From positions 1 through 39,096 of the forward strand of contig CAMVGO010000021.1 in NCBI GenBank assembly GCA_947167045.1: a DNA stretch of 39,096 nucleotides. The letters are read 5' to 3'. The translations under genes and the position numbers were made by a program. The notes below the pieces were generated by a model. That model was given only the letters and a program-made list of their open reading frames with translations. It ran no database searches and was not told the DNA's origin. This document shows, piece after piece, positions 8,044-16,828 of this stretch. How positions within the stretch are numbered: position 1 is the stretch's first letter; each line of letters begins with the position of its first letter. This stretch comes from an uncultured Clostridia bacterium (GTDB lineage Bacteria > Bacillota > Clostridia > Saccharofermentanales > Saccharofermentanaceae).

Positions 8044-8928
8044 TCAGACCTGCTCAGTCTTCGACTTTCCGAAGTAGTTGCAGATCAGCGTGCCGGGGCC
8101 TACAGAGACACCGACGATGGGGCCTATTACGTATTTTTTGACGTTGACGCCCTTTATCTTTGACTTTATCTCCATTTCGAGCTGTTCGGCATCGAAAAAG
8201 CAGTCGGCATGACCGATCCATACTGTCTGTTTCTCAGGTGACACGATATAGTTCGAAACATGATCGGCGATCTCGGTAAATGAGGATTTTCTACCCTTCA
8301 CCTTTTTGACCGCCAGGTTCTGGCCTTTTGAGTCAGATATGATGATCGGCTTGACCGCAAAGAGGTTGCCGAAGAAAGCCGACGAAGCCGTTACCCTGCC
8401 CGCTTCCTTGAGATAAGACAAAGTCTCGGTCGTTGCGCACTGGTTATAGAAGAACTTGTTGTCTTCGAGCCATTCGCCGCACTCCTCGACTGTCTTGCCC
8501 TGGTCACGCATCTTCGCGCATTCAATCGCCAGCATTCCCTGCGCCATTCCGCTGATGAGTGAATCTATGCAGATGACCTTGCGGTCGGGAAACTCGGCGC
8601 GGAGCTCGTCTCTTACGATATAAGCGGTCTTGACCGAAGACGAGAGCGCCGAAGAACATGCGATGTAGATGACATCCTTTCCTTCGCTTAAGTGTGCTCT
8701 CATCTTGTCGGTAAAGGTCTTTACCGATACCTGTGCAGTCCTGTATTTGACGTCGTTCCTCATCGTTTCGTAGAACGCGTGGGCACCGATATCATTCCAG
8801 TCGAGAGAAGCCTGATAAGTCTTCTCTTCCGTGGAAAACTCCATCTCAAAATAATCGATGGAATACTCCTGTCTCAATTCCGGAGTCAGATCTGATGTTG
8901 AATCGGTAAGAACGTCAAATGTTGCCAT
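8044..8928 (-). CDS. DegV family fatty-acid-binding protein (FakB-like), copy 1
   Basis: A 294-residue DegV protein. Family marks are TDSTSDL near the N-terminus (8-14), the fatty-acid carboxylate-binding region CSSALSSS, CIDSL in the middle, LKEAGRV and the C-terminal GPGTL. DegV/FakB proteins carry a single fatty acid in a buried tunnel and present it to FakA. This copy lies immediately upstream of the fakA-like gene, and the second copy lies two genes farther up, so the operon offers two carriers, probably for different acyl chains. It starts at ATG 8928, four bases after the hydrolase stop codon (8933), so the two are translationally close. Confidence 0.9.
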   Translation of the reverse strand: MATFDVLTDSTSDLTPELRQEYSIDYFEMEFSTEEKTYQASLDWNDIGAHAFYETMRNDVKYRTAQVSVKTFTDKMRAHLSEGKDVIYIACSSALSSSVKTAYIVRDELRAEFPDRKVICIDSLISGMAQGMLAIECAKMRDQGKTVEECGEWLEDNKFFYNQCATTETLSYLKEAGRVTASSAFFGNLFAVKPIIISDSKGQNLAVKKVKGRKSSFTEIADHVSNYIVSPEKQTVWIGHADCFFDAEQLEMEIKSKIKGVNVKKYVIGPIVGVSVGPGTLICNYFGKSKTEQV

Positions 8929-8932
8929 GTCA

Positions 8933-9904
8933 CTATAACACCTCGTTTATGAAGTCAGTAACTGCCTTGTCGTATCCTTCAAGATTCCTGATCCTTAAGT
9001 GGGAGTGTGCTCCATCGTCGAACCAGACCATCTTTTTATTCTTAGAACCTGATACCTCATTGATCCTGTCGAAATACTTCGGCAGAGATGAGACGTCCTG
9101 TCTTCCGCAGATCATGAGCTGGGGAACTTCAACGTTCCTGATGGCTTTGATCGGCGTGTTTCCGAAAATGTCGATTCCCGCAAGTTTCTTGAAAAGGAGT
9201 CCCATCTGCAAGCAAACGGGGAAAGAAGGCTTTCCGAGATTCCTCGTCCTCTGGCAGAGAACGTTGTAGAACGAGATGAAAGGTCCTTCAAGAACGATGG
9301 CGTCGACCAGCGGGTTATGTTCGGAGGCCACATAGATGGCAGCAACTGAGCCGATGCAGATGCCGTGGATGACGAAGTGGTCGATCCCGAACTGCTCGTG
9401 AACGACTTTGAGCCATGAGGCAACGTCCTTTCCTTCGAGCATTCCCGCGCCGGTGTATCTGCCTTCGCTGAGGCCTGCGGCTCTCGGATCAACGACTATG
9501 ATGTTGAACTTGTTCTTCTGATAAAGATCAGCGAAATAGTAACAGTATTTGCATGTCTCGGCTCTTCCGGCCATTATGAGACATGCCCTGTCGTATCCGA
9601 AGTCGAAATATTCGCCCTTCATCTTGAGCCCGTCGAAAGAGGTCATCTCGATCTCCTTCATGAAGGAGGCATTCTCTGTGCCCCACTTCATTCCGGTATC
9701 GAACATGACCGTGTGCTCGGCATTCTCGGGCGCGCTGTTTCCTCTCGCCCACTTATCCTTTGTTTCCCTGATGAACATGTTCGTATATTGCTTTTTGGCT
9801 ATCTTCATGCAGTAAATCCACATGAAGATAAACCCGCCGCCTATGATGACGACGAGAGCAATTATGATTATCAGCGGCAAAGGATTAAAACCTGAGTTAG
9901 TCAT
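8933..9904 (-). CDS. Membrane-anchored alpha/beta hydrolase with Cys nucleophile
   Basis: A 323-residue protein with one N-terminal membrane helix (about 9-32) followed by an alpha/beta-hydrolase domain. The nucleophile elbow is GICIGS (181-186), so the usual Ser is Cys183, as in dienelactone hydrolases. The likely acid is Asp270 (ICGRQD) and the likely His is His300 (DDGAHSH). VVDPRAAGLSEGR carries the typical loop before the elbow. Possible roles are thioesterase, acyltransferase or lipid hydrolase; the lipid-operon context favours an acyl substrate. Its start overlaps the upstream DegV stop by one base (TAATG). The substrate cannot be read from sequence. Confidence 0.83.
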   Translation of the reverse strand: MTNSGFNPLPLIIIIALVVIIGGGFIFMWIYCMKIAKKQYTNMFIRETKDKWARGNSAPENAEHTVMFDTGMKWGTENASFMKEIEMTSFDGLKMKGEYFDFGYDRACLIMAGRAETCKYCYYFADLYQKNKFNIIVVDPRAAGLSEGRYTGAGMLEGKDVASWLKVVHEQFGIDHFVIHGICIGSVAAIYVASEHNPLVDAIVLEGPFISFYNVLCQRTRNLGKPSFPVCLQMGLLFKKLAGIDIFGNTPIKAIRNVEVPQLMICGRQDVSSLPKYFDRINEVSGSKNKKMVWFDDGAHSHLRIRNLEGYDKAVTDFINEVL

Positions 9905-10833
9905 TATAACTTAGCCTTGATCTCCTCTAAGATCTTGGTCTCCTCAACGAGGCCTTCGGAGATCTCCTTACCCATGTAGAAAGCAACTACCATGCCGGGG
10001 CCGATAGAAGAACCGTTAGCCATGCATACTGTTGTGGGGATGATCTCCTCGGGATGGAACTCCTCACGGATGAGGTCCTGAAGCTGGAGCCACTGAGCCT
10101 TACGGAATGTGTGGGATACAAAGATCCTCTTGGGGTTGGGCTCGATGGTAGCCTTCATGTATTCGATCATGGCTGCAAAGAGCTTCTTGTAGCCTGTTAC
10201 CTTTGTGATGATCTGGTTCATGCCGTCCCTGTTGAACTCGGCGATAGGCTTGATGTTGATGAGTGATCCCATGAATGCGGAAACGTTTGAGCAGCGTCCC
10301 ATCTTTGCGAGGAACTTGAGGTCGTCAACCGTACCTGTCTGGTGGCATCTGTGCTTGTTCTCTTCGAGCCACTGAGCAACCTCATCAATGGACTTGCCTT
10401 CCTTCTTCATATCACCTGCGAGCGAGCAGAGAAGTCCGTCACCGCCTGAATAACGGAGAGAGTCGACAACGATGATCTTTCTGTCGGGATACTTCTCCTG
10501 AAGGTTTGAAGCAGCCTTGCGGCATGCGTCATAAGTATTTGAAAGAGCGTGGGAAAGTGAGATGTTAAGGATATCTTTTCCCTGCTTGAGATACTTCTCG
10601 AAAAAAGCCTCCTGGATCTCAATGTTCTTGATTCCCGTTGTGTACATGGAATCCTTTGACATTGAAGTATAGAAGTCCTGAGGTGAGATATTCTCCCAGT
10701 CAAGCGTGGAATCTTCTGTGTGTCCGTCCGGGAATGTGATGTTTCCGGGAAGGTAATCATCGATTCCGAATCTCTCTCTAAGATCCTTTGTAAGGTCTGT
10801 GGAGCTGTCTGTGAGAATTACATAATCAGCCAT
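9904..10833 (-). CDS. DegV family fatty-acid-binding protein (FakB-like), copy 2
   Basis: A 309-residue DegV protein, paralogous to the gene at 8044-8928. It has TDSSTDL at 8-14, ISLSHALSNTYDACR for the carboxylate-binding loop, VVDSLRYSGGDG, KMGRCSNVSAFMGS and SIGPGMVVAFYMG at the C-terminus. By family it binds a fatty acid and partners FakA. The two copies differ throughout, so they are not a recent duplication and probably differ in acyl preference. The carrier-protein gene upstream ends 24 bp before it. The start ATG has AAGGAG about nine bases before it. Confidence 0.9.
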   Translation of the reverse strand: MADYVILTDSSTDLTKDLRERFGIDDYLPGNITFPDGHTEDSTLDWENISPQDFYTSMSKDSMYTTGIKNIEIQEAFFEKYLKQGKDILNISLSHALSNTYDACRKAASNLQEKYPDRKIIVVDSLRYSGGDGLLCSLAGDMKKEGKSIDEVAQWLEENKHRCHQTGTVDDLKFLAKMGRCSNVSAFMGSLINIKPIAEFNRDGMNQIITKVTGYKKLFAAMIEYMKATIEPNPKRIFVSHTFRKAQWLQLQDLIREEFHPEEIIPTTVCMANGSSIGPGMVVAFYMGKEISEGLVEETKILEEIKAKL

Positions 10834-10857
10834 TTCTGTTTCTCCTTATATAAATAA

Positions 10858-11106
10858 TTATTTTGAAGACTTAATCATTGTAATAACATCGCCGACGGTC
10901 CTTGGCGTGTAGTCACCGTCAACCGGCAATGTTACCTTCAGCCTGCTCTCGATGTTCATGAGCATCACCTCGGAAGAGCGATCGTCTAATCCGAGTTCGG
11001 TGAGTTCAGAATCGGGAGTGATGTATTCGAGGGGGACATCGAAATTCCTGTTCATGGTCTTATGTGTATCCGCAATAATGGAATACAGTTCCGGGATCAT
11101 ATCCAT
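10858..11106 (-). CDS. Acyl-carrier-protein-like protein lacking the phosphopantetheine serine
   Basis: An 82-residue acidic four-helix protein that aligns without gaps to acyl carrier proteins: TPDSELTELGLDD, MNIESRLKVTLP and TVGDVITMI match the usual helix II-IV landmarks. At the position of the Ser in the DSL motif it has Asp42 (GLDDRSSEV), so normal 4'-phosphopantetheinylation cannot occur there. The nearby Ser44 and Ser45 are shifted by two and three positions. It may be a scaffold or regulatory pseudo-carrier, or use a non-canonical serine. It sits between the double acyltransferase (5-bp gap) and DegV copy 2 in the lipid operon. Confidence 0.8.
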   Translation of the reverse strand: MDMIPELYSIIADTHKTMNRNFDVPLEYITPDSELTELGLDDRSSEVMLMNIESRLKVTLPVDGDYTPRTVGDVITMIKSSK

Positions 11107-11111
11107 CTGTC

Positions 11112-12506
11112 CTACTTTCCCCCTGCCCTCGCGTTACGTGCCTCTTCGATCTCGCTGGAGATCTTGGCAAGATTAGCCTTCATCTCTGCCCTGATCTTCT
11201 TGATGTAGCTGTTCATCTGAGGCTTTGTTTCCGATATAGCCTGACGCCTGAGTTCATAGAGCTTTTCACGCATTATTTCATTGGCTTTATCGTACGATTC
11301 ATTATCTGTTACAAGCCCTTCTTTGTCAAATTCTATGGGGTCTCCGACAACAAAGCGCGTGGGCTTAAACAACTTATATGAAGTATGGATATAAACAGGT
11401 ACGACGGGACGCTTTGTATAGATCGAAAGCATCGCAGGTCCCTTCATGAAATCAAGGAACTCATCGTCGTAATTCATGTGTCCTTCCGGGAAGATAATGA
11501 AAGGTTCGTGATTCTTTAAGCCATCCATCATGGTCTTTAAGGATTCCCAATCAAATCCGGATCTGTCGAGAAGTACGCATCCCATGGCCTTTTCAAAGAA
11601 TCCCCATGACTTGTTTACTTCTGCAACGTCCTTTGCGGCAAGGCTTCTGCAGTATACCCGGCGGAAAACGTAATAAAGCAATGCAGAGTCGATCCACCAT
11701 GAGTGGTTTGCGACAATGACCATTCCCTTATCCATATATCTTGTTCCGCGTGCAAGATCACCATTATATGTGATCTTTGTTCTCATAAGGATCTTGATTC
11801 CGGGCCATGCAGTCGTCTTCATAAAGTTATAAAGGAACCCTGCATACTTCGGTCGATTGAGTTTCTTGCCGTCAGCTATCATGAAGTTTCTTAAATAGAA
11901 CTGTCTGTATTCCTCTGTCCTGTTCTGAAGGTCCTTAGTGAAAGCATTTGCCCTGTCCTGCAGGTTTTCGAGATCGTCCCTGGTCATGTAGGTATCGGGA
12001 TACATGTAGCTTCCGATGAACATCAGGTCGCGCTTTCCCGGACCGATCCTTCCGTTATGGAAAACGGGAACGATAGGAACTCCCGCGCTCAGGGAAATGA
12101 GCGCTGCAGCCTGCTTGTATTCCAAAAGCTTTCCTTCTGTCTCAATGTGGCCTTCCGGGAAGATCAGGATGGAATGGCCCTTGTTTATCTGCTCGACGGC
12201 CTGATTGACCGCGTCCATGTTACCCGTTACCGCGTCGACCTTTATGACGCCCATCGCCTTCATGAAGAACGTGAGGACGGGATTGTAGTTATAGAACTGT
12301 GATCCTACGAGCACATATTTCCTTCTGCCCGGGAACGCCAAAAGCGCCTCGACATAATCAAGGAAAGCTGTGTGGTTCATTGCTATGACCACGGGTCCTT
12401 TGTATTTTTCCTTCTTGTCTTTGCGCAGATAGATCTTCTTTATCGGAAAGAGGATCAAGGCAGGGATTATGCTGTTGATGTAAAGGAGCCATCTGATAAG
12501 GAACAT
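11112..12506 (-). CDS. Tandem (double-headed) PlsC/LPLAT acyltransferase
   Basis: A 464-residue protein with two complete lysophospholipid-acyltransferase modules. Module 1 has the HX4D catalytic box NHTAFLD (44-50) and FPEGH (116-120) after an N-terminal hydrophobic segment (about 4-21). Module 2 has NHSWWID (267-273) and FPEGH (339-343). Single PlsC proteins are about 200-250 residues, so this is an in-frame duplication or fusion with both active sites intact. It should move acyl groups from acyl-ACP, acyl-CoA or acyl-phosphate to a glycerol-type acceptor at the membrane, perhaps two acyl transfers on one acceptor. Its start overlaps the upstream ligase stop by one base (TAATG). Confidence 0.88.
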   Translation of the reverse strand: MFLIRWLLYINSIIPALILFPIKKIYLRKDKKEKYKGPVVIAMNHTAFLDYVEALLAFPGRRKYVLVGSQFYNYNPVLTFFMKAMGVIKVDAVTGNMDAVNQAVEQINKGHSILIFPEGHIETEGKLLEYKQAAALISLSAGVPIVPVFHNGRIGPGKRDLMFIGSYMYPDTYMTRDDLENLQDRANAFTKDLQNRTEEYRQFYLRNFMIADGKKLNRPKYAGFLYNFMKTTAWPGIKILMRTKITYNGDLARGTRYMDKGMVIVANHSWWIDSALLYYVFRRVYCRSLAAKDVAEVNKSWGFFEKAMGCVLLDRSGFDWESLKTMMDGLKNHEPFIIFPEGHMNYDDEFLDFMKGPAMLSIYTKRPVVPVYIHTSYKLFKPTRFVVGDPIEFDKEGLVTDNESYDKANEIMREKLYELRRQAISETKPQMNSYIKKIRAEMKANLAKISSEIEEARNARAGGK

Positions 12507-14452
12507 TATTCTTTGGTCTCCTTACTCTGCTCTATCAGGTAATCAGCGATCGCCATGGGTGTGATCAGAGGCGTTTCCGTCATGTTGATCTGTCTGCCCG
12601 TGGCTTCAGATACTTTCGAGAGCAGTTCGACATACTGCATCGAATCTCCGCCGAGAGAAATGAAATTAGATGTATCAGTAATCTCGGAACGGTCTTTATT
12701 AAGCACCGCGGCGAAAACGTCACATACCTTGCCGATGAGTTCTGTGTACTCGGCGCTTCTCGTACGGGAGACCTCTTCATCGGTAGGCCTTACGCATTCT
12801 GTCGCAAAGAGCTCAGATTTCTCGAGCTTCTCAGCAAGAACCTTACGGTCAATGCCCTTAAAGTTCTCGGGCATATTGCCGATGAGATTTAATACCCTGA
12901 CCGGTCTTTCTGACATCGTGAGAGTATCTATCGAATTGAATACGGCTTTAAGCGAGGATGCCTTCTCGAAGGCACCCATCGAGCCGTCGTCGGCAAGGAC
13001 GAGACACATGATCTTTTCTTCGCATCCGGGAAGCTTAGCGTTGATCATAGCTTCCTGTGTGAATGCTCCCTTGTCGATCCTGGATTCGATCTCTTCAGGT
13101 GAGATATTCTCGCCGTTGGGTCCGATGATGACGTCGTCCAGACGCCCTATTATGTGGAGTCTTCCCGTCTCGTCGATATTAACGAGATCGTTCGTGGGAT
13201 AGTAATCTTCATTGAACTCCGTAAACTTTCCGTCTACATAGATGCCGTTCATCGTGTGATCCTTCGGGATCAGGAGCTCGCCTTCATCGCTGATCTTATA
13301 AGCGACGTTGCTGAAGATCTTACCTGTGCTCGTGCCGTTCCTGAACTGGGCTTTTCTTGAGAGTTCGACGCTTAAGACGCCGCACTCGGTAAGGCCATAG
13401 CCTGCATAGATGGAATAACCCAGACCGTTAAGGACTTCCAGAGTCCTGGGCGAGATGAATCCGCCGCCGGAGATAAGGAATGTAGCCCTCTCTCCCAAAA
13501 GCTGTCTTCTAACTTTCTTGAAAATGACCTTACGTACAAAGACAGGTCCTAAGAGCGGGAAAATGTTCTGAAGCTTATTCGAAAACTTTATAGCCTTGTT
13601 GAACTTCTCTGTCTTACCCTGCTTTGCTACTTCCCTCTCAAGCGATGCTACTGTCTTGTTCCAGACAAGCGGGATCGCGAAGAAATGCGTGACGCCGATG
13701 CGCTTACAGACGTACTGGATGCTCTGGGCGTCGTATTTCGGAAGGAAAACAAATCCTCTTCCGAAGAACATGAACCACATCAGAGTCGCGATGAGACCGA
13801 AGATGTGATAGAACGGCAGGAATGCCAGATTATGTATGTCGAGCTTGGCATTATACTGTATCGACTGGTTTGTCTTAACGATATAGCCGCTCATCTCGAC
13901 CTGAAGGCATATCGTCTTTCCGCTGTGAGATATTATCTTCGGCTTTGATGTAGAGCCTGAAGTGATGAGTATTATCTCATCAGCCCAATTGATCATGGAC
14001 TTGTCGAACTTCACGCCCTTGCCTGCTTCGAGGAGTTCCTTTACGGAAACTGCGCGGTTGACTCTAACGTCTTCCGAGACGACGAAAACGGGATCCATGT
14101 CCTTGATGATGTCATTCGTGATGCCGATGTTGTGTCTTGTGTTAAGAAGTATCGGCCTGAAGCCTGCCTGCAAAAGTCCCCAGAAAAGAGCGACCCAGTC
14201 AGCGGAGTTTTCGAGAAATATGCCGACGAAATTATTGTGTCCGCCCTTGCCGTACGTGACGGCTGCCTTTGTGAACTCATCGACTCTCTCGTAAAGTTCG
14301 TAATAAGACATCTGACGGATCTGTCCGTCTTCGAGCCACTCGCCGAATCGCTCGCTCGTAAATCTGTTCTTTATTATTGTATATATCGACTCAAACGTCT
14401 GCGGCGCGTTTTTCAGCGCTTCTATGTTTTCAGTAACAATTGAAGAGACCAT
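12506..14452 (-). CDS. Acyl-AMP ligase fused to a C-terminal carrier (ACP/PCP) domain
   Basis: A 648-residue ANL-superfamily enzyme. Adenylation motifs are ITSGSTSKPK (163-172), YGLTECG (352-358) and GRLDDVIIGPNGENISPEEIES (from 436). The C-terminal motif reads NFKGIDRK instead of the usual GKIDR, so the catalytic lysine seems shifted by one. Residues ~560-645 are a carrier domain with the attachment Ser604 in SLGGDSMQYVEL. It should activate a carboxylic (probably fatty) acid as acyl-AMP and load it onto its own phosphopantetheine arm. The next downstream gene is the double acyltransferase, a plausible acceptor of the acyl chain. It starts six bases after the esterase stop. Confidence 0.88.
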   Translation of the reverse strand: MVSSIVTENIEALKNAPQTFESIYTIIKNRFTSERFGEWLEDGQIRQMSYYELYERVDEFTKAAVTYGKGGHNNFVGIFLENSADWVALFWGLLQAGFRPILLNTRHNIGITNDIIKDMDPVFVVSEDVRVNRAVSVKELLEAGKGVKFDKSMINWADEIILITSGSTSKPKIISHSGKTICLQVEMSGYIVKTNQSIQYNAKLDIHNLAFLPFYHIFGLIATLMWFMFFGRGFVFLPKYDAQSIQYVCKRIGVTHFFAIPLVWNKTVASLEREVAKQGKTEKFNKAIKFSNKLQNIFPLLGPVFVRKVIFKKVRRQLLGERATFLISGGGFISPRTLEVLNGLGYSIYAGYGLTECGVLSVELSRKAQFRNGTSTGKIFSNVAYKISDEGELLIPKDHTMNGIYVDGKFTEFNEDYYPTNDLVNIDETGRLHIIGRLDDVIIGPNGENISPEEIESRIDKGAFTQEAMINAKLPGCEEKIMCLVLADDGSMGAFEKASSLKAVFNSIDTLTMSERPVRVLNLIGNMPENFKGIDRKVLAEKLEKSELFATECVRPTDEEVSRTRSAEYTELIGKVCDVFAAVLNKDRSEITDTSNFISLGGDSMQYVELLSKVSEATGRQINMTETPLITPMAIADYLIEQSKETKE

Positions 14453-14458
14453 TATCCC

Positions 14459-15562
14459 TTATATTCCCCAAACCTTTCTTACTTGATCGCACATCTCGAG
14501 TATCGACGCCTGTGCCTGAGGCAGGATGCCGAAATAATCGAGGAAAGCGTGTGAGACACCCATGTATCTGATGTGCTCGTTAGGAACTCCGGCTTTGTCC
14601 AAAAGTGTCGAATAGTATTCGGCCTGGATGCGGAGTCCGTCATATTCTGCCGTAAACACGCCCGTATAAGGCATTACGCTCAGATCGGCATATATCGGAC
14701 TGATGTCGGGATTGCGCTTAACTTCCTCATATCTGCCGCCTGAATAAGCCATGAGGATATTAGCCATGAGCTCGTTGTTTCCTTTGCCGTCGGCACGTCC
14801 CAGCTGCAGACGGGACTCGATAAGTTCCCTCTGCTCGTCAGCGATGTTGTACATGTCGAGACTCCAGTCGTAGAGAGCATCCTGTGAGTAAAGATCTACA
14901 CAGGGATAGAAGAGGCCTGCGTAGCTGATCTTTGCTTCCGACTTGTTGTCGAGGATAGCCGCGAGCGCGAGATTTGCTCCTGCGGAGTCGCCGAAAAGAC
15001 CGATCTTTTCCTTATCAATTTTCAGCGCATCGGCGTTCTCATAGACGTATGCAATAACTCCGCAGATGTCTTCGATGGCAGCAGGATAAACATTCTCGGG
15101 AGCGAGGCTGTATTCGATGTTGAATACCATGCATCCGAGGTTTTCTGCCGTATATCTGCAGGGTTCCTTGTAGAACTCCGCTTTTGAAGCCATAAAAGAA
15201 CCGCCGTGTATGTATATCATGACGGGCAGTTTTCCCGTTAACTCAGCAAGCTTATAAGAAAAGACCTTGATGTTCCTGCCGTTGACTTCGACTTCAAAGG
15301 AATCTTCATCGATAGCCTTAGTGCACATATCCTGGCAGTAAGTCTTTGTCGTCTGACGGAGTCCCTCGATCGAAAACTTCATGGGTATGGATTTCTGGAA
15401 AGCATAGATTGCGCTCCTGATGAAGAACTCCCTCGGATCCATCTTCCCTTCAAAGTCACCCGCATCCGGAACGGGATGCGCTACGACATCGCGGCCGTAT
15501 GCTTCGACAAGACCGCCCGATGTCATGATGCTCTCAACCAGTTCAAATTTGCATTTTTCCAT
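14459..15562 (-). CDS. Alpha/beta hydrolase, HSL-type esterase/lipase
   Basis: A 367-residue hydrolase of the hormone-sensitive-lipase family. Oxyanion motif HGGSF (119-123) and nucleophile elbow GDSAG with Ser193 are both present. Asp308 (AEYDGLR) and His338 (GVSHAF) complete the triad. SLAPENVYPAAIED between the two motifs is typical of the family. The first ~100 residues form an N-terminal cap. It has no signal peptide, so it should act in the cytoplasm on acyl esters. It lies between the GT2/GtrA-like gene (4-bp gap) and the ligase gene (6-bp gap). It may edit acyl chains made by the operon or deacylate a glycolipid. Confidence 0.86.
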   Translation of the reverse strand: MEKCKFELVESIMTSGGLVEAYGRDVVAHPVPDAGDFEGKMDPREFFIRSAIYAFQKSIPMKFSIEGLRQTTKTYCQDMCTKAIDEDSFEVEVNGRNIKVFSYKLAELTGKLPVMIYIHGGSFMASKAEFYKEPCRYTAENLGCMVFNIEYSLAPENVYPAAIEDICGVIAYVYENADALKIDKEKIGLFGDSAGANLALAAILDNKSEAKISYAGLFYPCVDLYSQDALYDWSLDMYNIADEQRELIESRLQLGRADGKGNNELMANILMAYSGGRYEEVKRNPDISPIYADLSVMPYTGVFTAEYDGLRIQAEYYSTLLDKAGVPNEHIRYMGVSHAFLDYFGILPQAQASILEMCDQVRKVWGI

Positions 15563-15565
15563 AGA

Positions 15566-16576
15566 TCAAACCTTTCCCAGTATTCCTGATCTGCCAAACA
15601 CATAGCTTAGCACTAAAATAACGATTAGAGACAAGACGCCGCCCAGGAACATGAACCATCCCTGATAGTAGAACAGGAGCATGATCAGCGTCGCGATGCA
15701 ATACTTGATGGAACAAGTGATATAGTAAATGACGCTGATCTTCTGCCTGTGCCTGATACCGGCCGAAAAAACGTTGAGTACGGCGTGCATCGCCGTTACC
15801 CAAACGTATATGCCTATGAGCCAATAGTAAAAGTGCGGAATGCCGAACCATACTATGACCGAAACAGTAAGCGTATAGAGCGTATAAAGCAGCGCCGAGA
15901 TAAGACCGTAAGCCCATAAAGATTTCTGTATCCTTATGGTGTCCTTTATCGGCCTGAAATGGGTATTCTTGTTGTTGTTCTCGTAAATGGTCTTAATGTC
16001 GATGCCGGTGACCTTCATGCCCTCTTTGTGAGCAGTCGCGAGAACGTTGAGCTCGTACTCGTATTTGTTGCCCGGAATGTCCTGGAGCCACATGCAGAGC
16101 CTTGTAGGAAACCCTCTGAGACCTGACTGGTTGTCTCTCAGATAAACGCCCGTAACGATCGTATAAACGATCTTGGACATGTCGTTGCCGATCCTGGACT
16201 TGATCGGGATCTTTTCCGAAAGGTCCCTCATGCCGAGAACAATACCGTCGGTCTTCCTCGTCAGATGTGCCACACGCTCGATATCCTCGATCGCATGCTG
16301 TCCGTCTGAGTCAGCCGTGACGATATAATCGACCTCGTCGCTCAAATTGTTGCCGATATACTCAAATCCGCGCTTAAGGGCATAACCCTTGCCCTTGTTG
16401 ATCTTGTATCCGATGACGTCGGCATAGACAGCCGCACGCTTAAAGAATTCATCACATCTTTCAAGGCTTCCGTCATTAACGGCAACGACCTTGAATCCGC
16501 GGTGGTTAAGTTCTTCCACGAGGCGCAGGAACTTCTCGTCAGGATTATAAACAGGCAAAAGCACGGCAGTCTTCAT
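15566..16576 (-). CDS. GT2 glycosyltransferase (DPM type) with C-terminal GtrA-like membrane domain
   Basis: A 336-residue protein and the first gene of the lipid operon. Residues 1 to ~215 are a GT-A fold with LLPVYNPDE, NDGS (34-37) and DSDGQH (89-94), as in dolichol/polyprenyl-phosphate sugar synthases. DNQSGLRGFPTRL and KYEYELNVL are also family-like. Residues ~220-330 hold four membrane helices resembling a GtrA-type flippase domain. Such proteins attach a sugar to a lipid carrier and may help move it across the membrane. The start ATG has AAGGA about 12 bases upstream. Sugar donor unknown. Confidence 0.86.
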   Translation of the reverse strand: MKTAVLLPVYNPDEKFLRLVEELNHRGFKVVAVNDGSLERCDEFFKRAAVYADVIGYKINKGKGYALKRGFEYIGNNLSDEVDYIVTADSDGQHAIEDIERVAHLTRKTDGIVLGMRDLSEKIPIKSRIGNDMSKIVYTIVTGVYLRDNQSGLRGFPTRLCMWLQDIPGNKYEYELNVLATAHKEGMKVTGIDIKTIYENNNKNTHFRPIKDTIRIQKSLWAYGLISALLYTLYTLTVSVIVWFGIPHFYYWLIGIYVWVTAMHAVLNVFSAGIRHRQKISVIYYITCSIKYCIATLIMLLFYYQGWFMFLGGVLSLIVILVLSYVFGRSGILGKV

Positions 16577-16648
16577 CTGGCAGAAACTTCCTTACACCTT
16601 CCTCTTAAACCCGAAGCACATATGGGTCCAAGCATAAACTAACAGCAT

Positions 16649-16677
16649 ATTTTACTATATTTATTTAAATTAATAAA
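16649..16677 (-). promoter_or_regulatory. Possible promoter of the lipid operon
   Basis: On the minus strand TTTATT (plus 16677-16672), 17 bp, TAAAAT (plus 16654-16649), in a very AT-rich tract. It would give a leader of about 65 nt before ATG 16576. The -35 is weak. Confidence 0.4.
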
Positions 16678-16769
16678 TAAGTATGCACGTTCTGTATATT
16701 AAAGCTACACTTCATCTCAGAAAAACATTCAATCAGAGAAGAATAATTAACGTTCTTTTTCCTGCTGAC

Positions 16770-16799
16770 AAAAACAAAGGACCTCTTATGAGATCCTTT
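16770..16799 (-). terminator. Terminator of the Rpn nuclease gene
   Basis: On the minus strand a perfect 10-bp stem (one G-U pair), AAAGGATCTC / GAGGTCCTTT, with an ATAA loop and then GTTTTTG. It starts 30 bp after the stop codon. Confidence 0.9.
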
Positions 16800-16828
16800 G
16801 AATGTAATCGTTTATTTGTAAGTATTGC

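Noticed and set aside
12555..13202. 215-codon open frame on the + strand
   Set aside because: Antisense to the well-supported acyl-AMP ligase.
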